NCBI GenBank assembly: GCA_002811675.1
Contig: PDIM01010316.1
Location: forward strand, 126,153 to 190,152
Direction of reading: 5' to 3'
From: Ichthyosporea sp. XGB-2017a
Taxonomy: Eukaryota > Opisthokonta > Ichthyosporea
DNA: 64,000 nt
In this document: piece after piece, positions 61,784 through 64,000 of the stretch
Numbering within the stretch: the stretch's first letter is position 1
Layout: the number at the start of each line of letters is the position of its first letter
Made by a program: the position numbers and the translations under genes
Notes under the pieces: generated by a model
Databases searched by the model: none
What the model saw: only the letters and a program-made list of their open reading frames with translations
Told to the model about the DNA's origin: nothing

Positions 61784-64000
61784 ATAGTCTGTTTGTCAAG
61801 AACGGGCTGACAGAGTCAAGGGCATATGCATCTTCACATTCCCTGTCAATGGCATTTAAGGCCCAGGAGTCATATGCCTCCCTCTGTAGCGATGGTACCT
61901 TGTCCATATGGAAAAATAAAGACGAAGAAAACATAGACTTCGGGGCAGCAAAGATTTTGCAGATTGAGTACATACCAGACTACAGAGTATACTTTTGCAT
62001 TAAGAAGAATGGGTGGATGGTTCTTAACGAACAACTTGAACTTCTGGGGGAAGTCCCATCTCAAACAGAACTTCTTAGCTTTAGCTATGATGATACATCA
62101 CAAGAAATTTGCTCAGTTGGGCACAACAATATATCCGTAAGTACGATTCGATTACAAAACGAACAGGTTTGCAGGGCCACTCAACATCTTTTTCGCCTCT
62201 TTAATTTCTTTGATATGTTTTTTTAGGTTTGGGCCTTTGCAAAAGCCCCAGATGAAATGTTGAGATCTCGAAAATGGGCCACAGCATATTTCTGTAGATT
62301 GACAATAGAAAAAGATAAAGACGATGGCAAAGAAATCAGAAAGGCTGTTATTAACAAAAGAACTAATTCAGTATATGCACTTAGAGAACAGGATGTGATC
62401 ATCTTCAATCTGGATACAGGAAACTTTAGTGGTCACCAAGTTAAGATCCATGATGGAGCAGTCACCGATATATTATTTCTAGACAGCATAAGAGTGTTTG
62501 TCACTGGGGATTCAACAGGGACCCTCAAAATTTGGCCAACGACCAAGTACGACTCAGAAATTGAAATTAAGAATGCGCATCCAGGTTCAATTTCACGATT
62601 ACTTCGCTACTGCCACAGTTCTCTTTTTTTGAGCTGCTCCACTGATGGCTTTATTAAGGTCTGGGAAGCAATGAACTCAATCTGCTTGTACAAGTTCGAC
62701 ACAAAATCACAAATCATTGACATGATATACTATCCTCAATTCAGAAGCATTTTAGTTACCCTTCCTAAAGCCATCAAACTATTTACACTACAGAATTTAT
62801 ATACTCCCTTCTCCCCAGTACCAACCGGGGCGACGTCTTTAAGTTTGGGTGAGCGCTTTCAGAACCCTTACTCGGCTGCTCGTGTCGTATGCCAAGATGG
62901 AGAAGACAATGTGAAGCTTGTGTCTCCGGTCACAGGCAAAGTTCTTGTAACAGCCGTTGGTCAAATGAATTCATCGAAGCTCAAAAGAGTGGCATATAGT
63001 ACCCTAACGCACAAAATATTTTGCTTGTTAGAAGACGATTCGTTAGCGGTCTGTGATGCGCAAAGCAATCCAGCTAAAATTATTTTGAATTGGAATCACT
63101 CATTCCTATCTCGAAAGTCGGCCATTGCTACTTTTGACTATTTCGAAGAGAGAGTTGGGCGTCGTGTTTCTATAAGGAGTCGAATAATAGAAGATAGTGA
63201 GAATTTATCTAAAACATTCATTTTCGTTGGAACTCGAGGAGGATCCATTGGAGTTATTAGAAATTGGGAAGCAATGGAATTTGAAGTGTACGACTTATAC
63301 GAGGGGCATGATGGAGAAGTTAATCAGATATTGGTTAATTCTTCATCAAAAGAGTTTGTTTCTCTTGGAAAAGATGGGTGTGTTTTAGTGTGGAAAATTA
63401 ACCCAAAAGCCTTGCATGGGCTCATTGCACGCATACATATAATCGGTCTAAAATACACCTCCCCATCACATATGTGCTTGTTAAATAATTCAGTTGTGTT
63501 GGCCTATTGCGATGGAAAATGTGTAATACAAGGTATAAGGCAAGAGTTCATCATTGAAGGGGATGAATACGACAATCACAAGGGAGGTATTTCGGGACTG
63601 CTTGCCCTGAAAGACCTTGGTATATGGGTGTCTGTTGGGCTTGATGGACTAGTGAAAGTCAAAAATGAGGGGGGGCAAATCGTAAAAGAGCTTGATGTTG
63701 GGCATGGGATATACGCAGCTACTTTTTCGGATAAGTTAGGAAATCTTCTGATTGGGTTCAAGCAGCATATTTACTTGGTCTCTCATTCTCACATTATACC
63801 TAAAAATTTAATTGATAGACTTAGCGACTTTGACAAGTCACCTGAAATGATTGAAAAGCCAGTTCAATTTCAAAAATTAGAGATGGAGACCAAAGCAGAC
63901 ATCAAAGAAGAGGAAGAAGATGAGATTGAAAACAATGAAAGCGGTGGATTTCGACGTCAGTCACATGAATTTAAAGTTCCTCAGCCTCATGATGTTGCCA
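61780..64000 (+). CDS. WD40-repeat protein, possibly axonemal (truncated by window end)
   Basis: Exon 1 is 61780-62136; after a 90-base intron, exon 2 opens at 62227 and stays open to the window end, so at least 710 residues are encoded. Multiple degenerate WD40 blades are visible: SLCSDGTLSIWK, VFVTGDSTGTLKIW, SCSTDGFIKVWE, FVSLGKDGCVLVWK and VSVGLDGLVKVK. At least two seven-blade propellers are likely. An acidic Glu-rich segment (KEEEEDEIENNE) begins near the edge. Long twin-propeller proteins with such tails are common among cilia and flagella proteins (WDR- and CFAP-type), but I cannot name the family. The intron join GTAAGT...TTTTAG keeps the frame through HNNIS-VWAF, a blade end. Confidence 0.8.

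Overview
The window is nuclear DNA of a compact, gene-dense eukaryote. I find 19 protein genes that are complete inside the window, one WD40-repeat gene that runs off the right edge, one tRNA-Cys, and one perforin-like fragment. All 23 introns I could place are GT-AG and only 64 to 115 bases long, and many long genes have no intron. TAA, TAG and TGA are all used as stops. The gene set (ARID2-type PBAF subunit, PAS kinase, tafazzin, ARM-repeat cytosolic carboxypeptidase, SAC/5-phosphatase protein, FCGBP-type domains, apicortin) suggests a unicellular opisthokont, such as a holozoan protist or a zoosporic relative of fungi, probably with a flagellated stage. That placement is inference; no rRNA or marker phylogeny was available.

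Layout from left to right. 54-4022: tubulin carboxypeptidase CCP1 (-), divergent from mitochondrial inner-membrane protease IMMP1L (+). 4023-6358: gene-poor stretch with tRNA-Cys (-), tRNA-like 5' halves and the MACPF fragment (+). 6359-11846: tafazzin (-), divergent from VPS11 (+), then adenylate kinase (+). 12016-16982: amino-acid permease (-) and an ADP1-like ABCG transporter (-). 19346-34192: a single-exon gene for a secreted protein of about 4,950 residues built from ten FCGBP N-terminal (IgGFc-binding) units and a Ser/Thr-rich stalk. 34584-41086: PPR-like protein (-), apicortin (+), PRP38B (-). 42089-46171: SAC + inositol 5-phosphatase + two RhoGAP domains in one exon. 46323-49439: unknown small protein (-), RPN2/Swp1 (+), AMMECR1 (+). 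49585-58529: ARID2 (-), HMG-box INO80-like subunit (+), PAS kinase (-). 59090-64000: second ABCG transporter (+) and the WD40 protein (+).

Strands alternate almost gene by gene, so most genes sit in head-to-head pairs with 160 to 1,000 bases between starts, and neighbours meet tail to tail at 110 to 400 bases. Several of the longer intergenic gaps carry AACCCTA-type motifs. Functionally there is no single pathway. Four products are mitochondrial (IMMP1L, tafazzin, an AK2-like kinase, probably the PPR-like protein); three touch microtubules or cilia (CCP1, apicortin, perhaps the WD40 protein); two are chromatin remodelling subunits (ARID2, HMG/INO80).

The items most worth a second look are: the SAC-5-phosphatase-RhoGAP-RhoGAP fusion, which has substitutions in both phosphatase active sites; the giant FCGBP-like protein, which contains a G+C-rich A-B-A block whose two A copies of about 1,229 bases look identical; and an apicortin outside the Apicomplexa.
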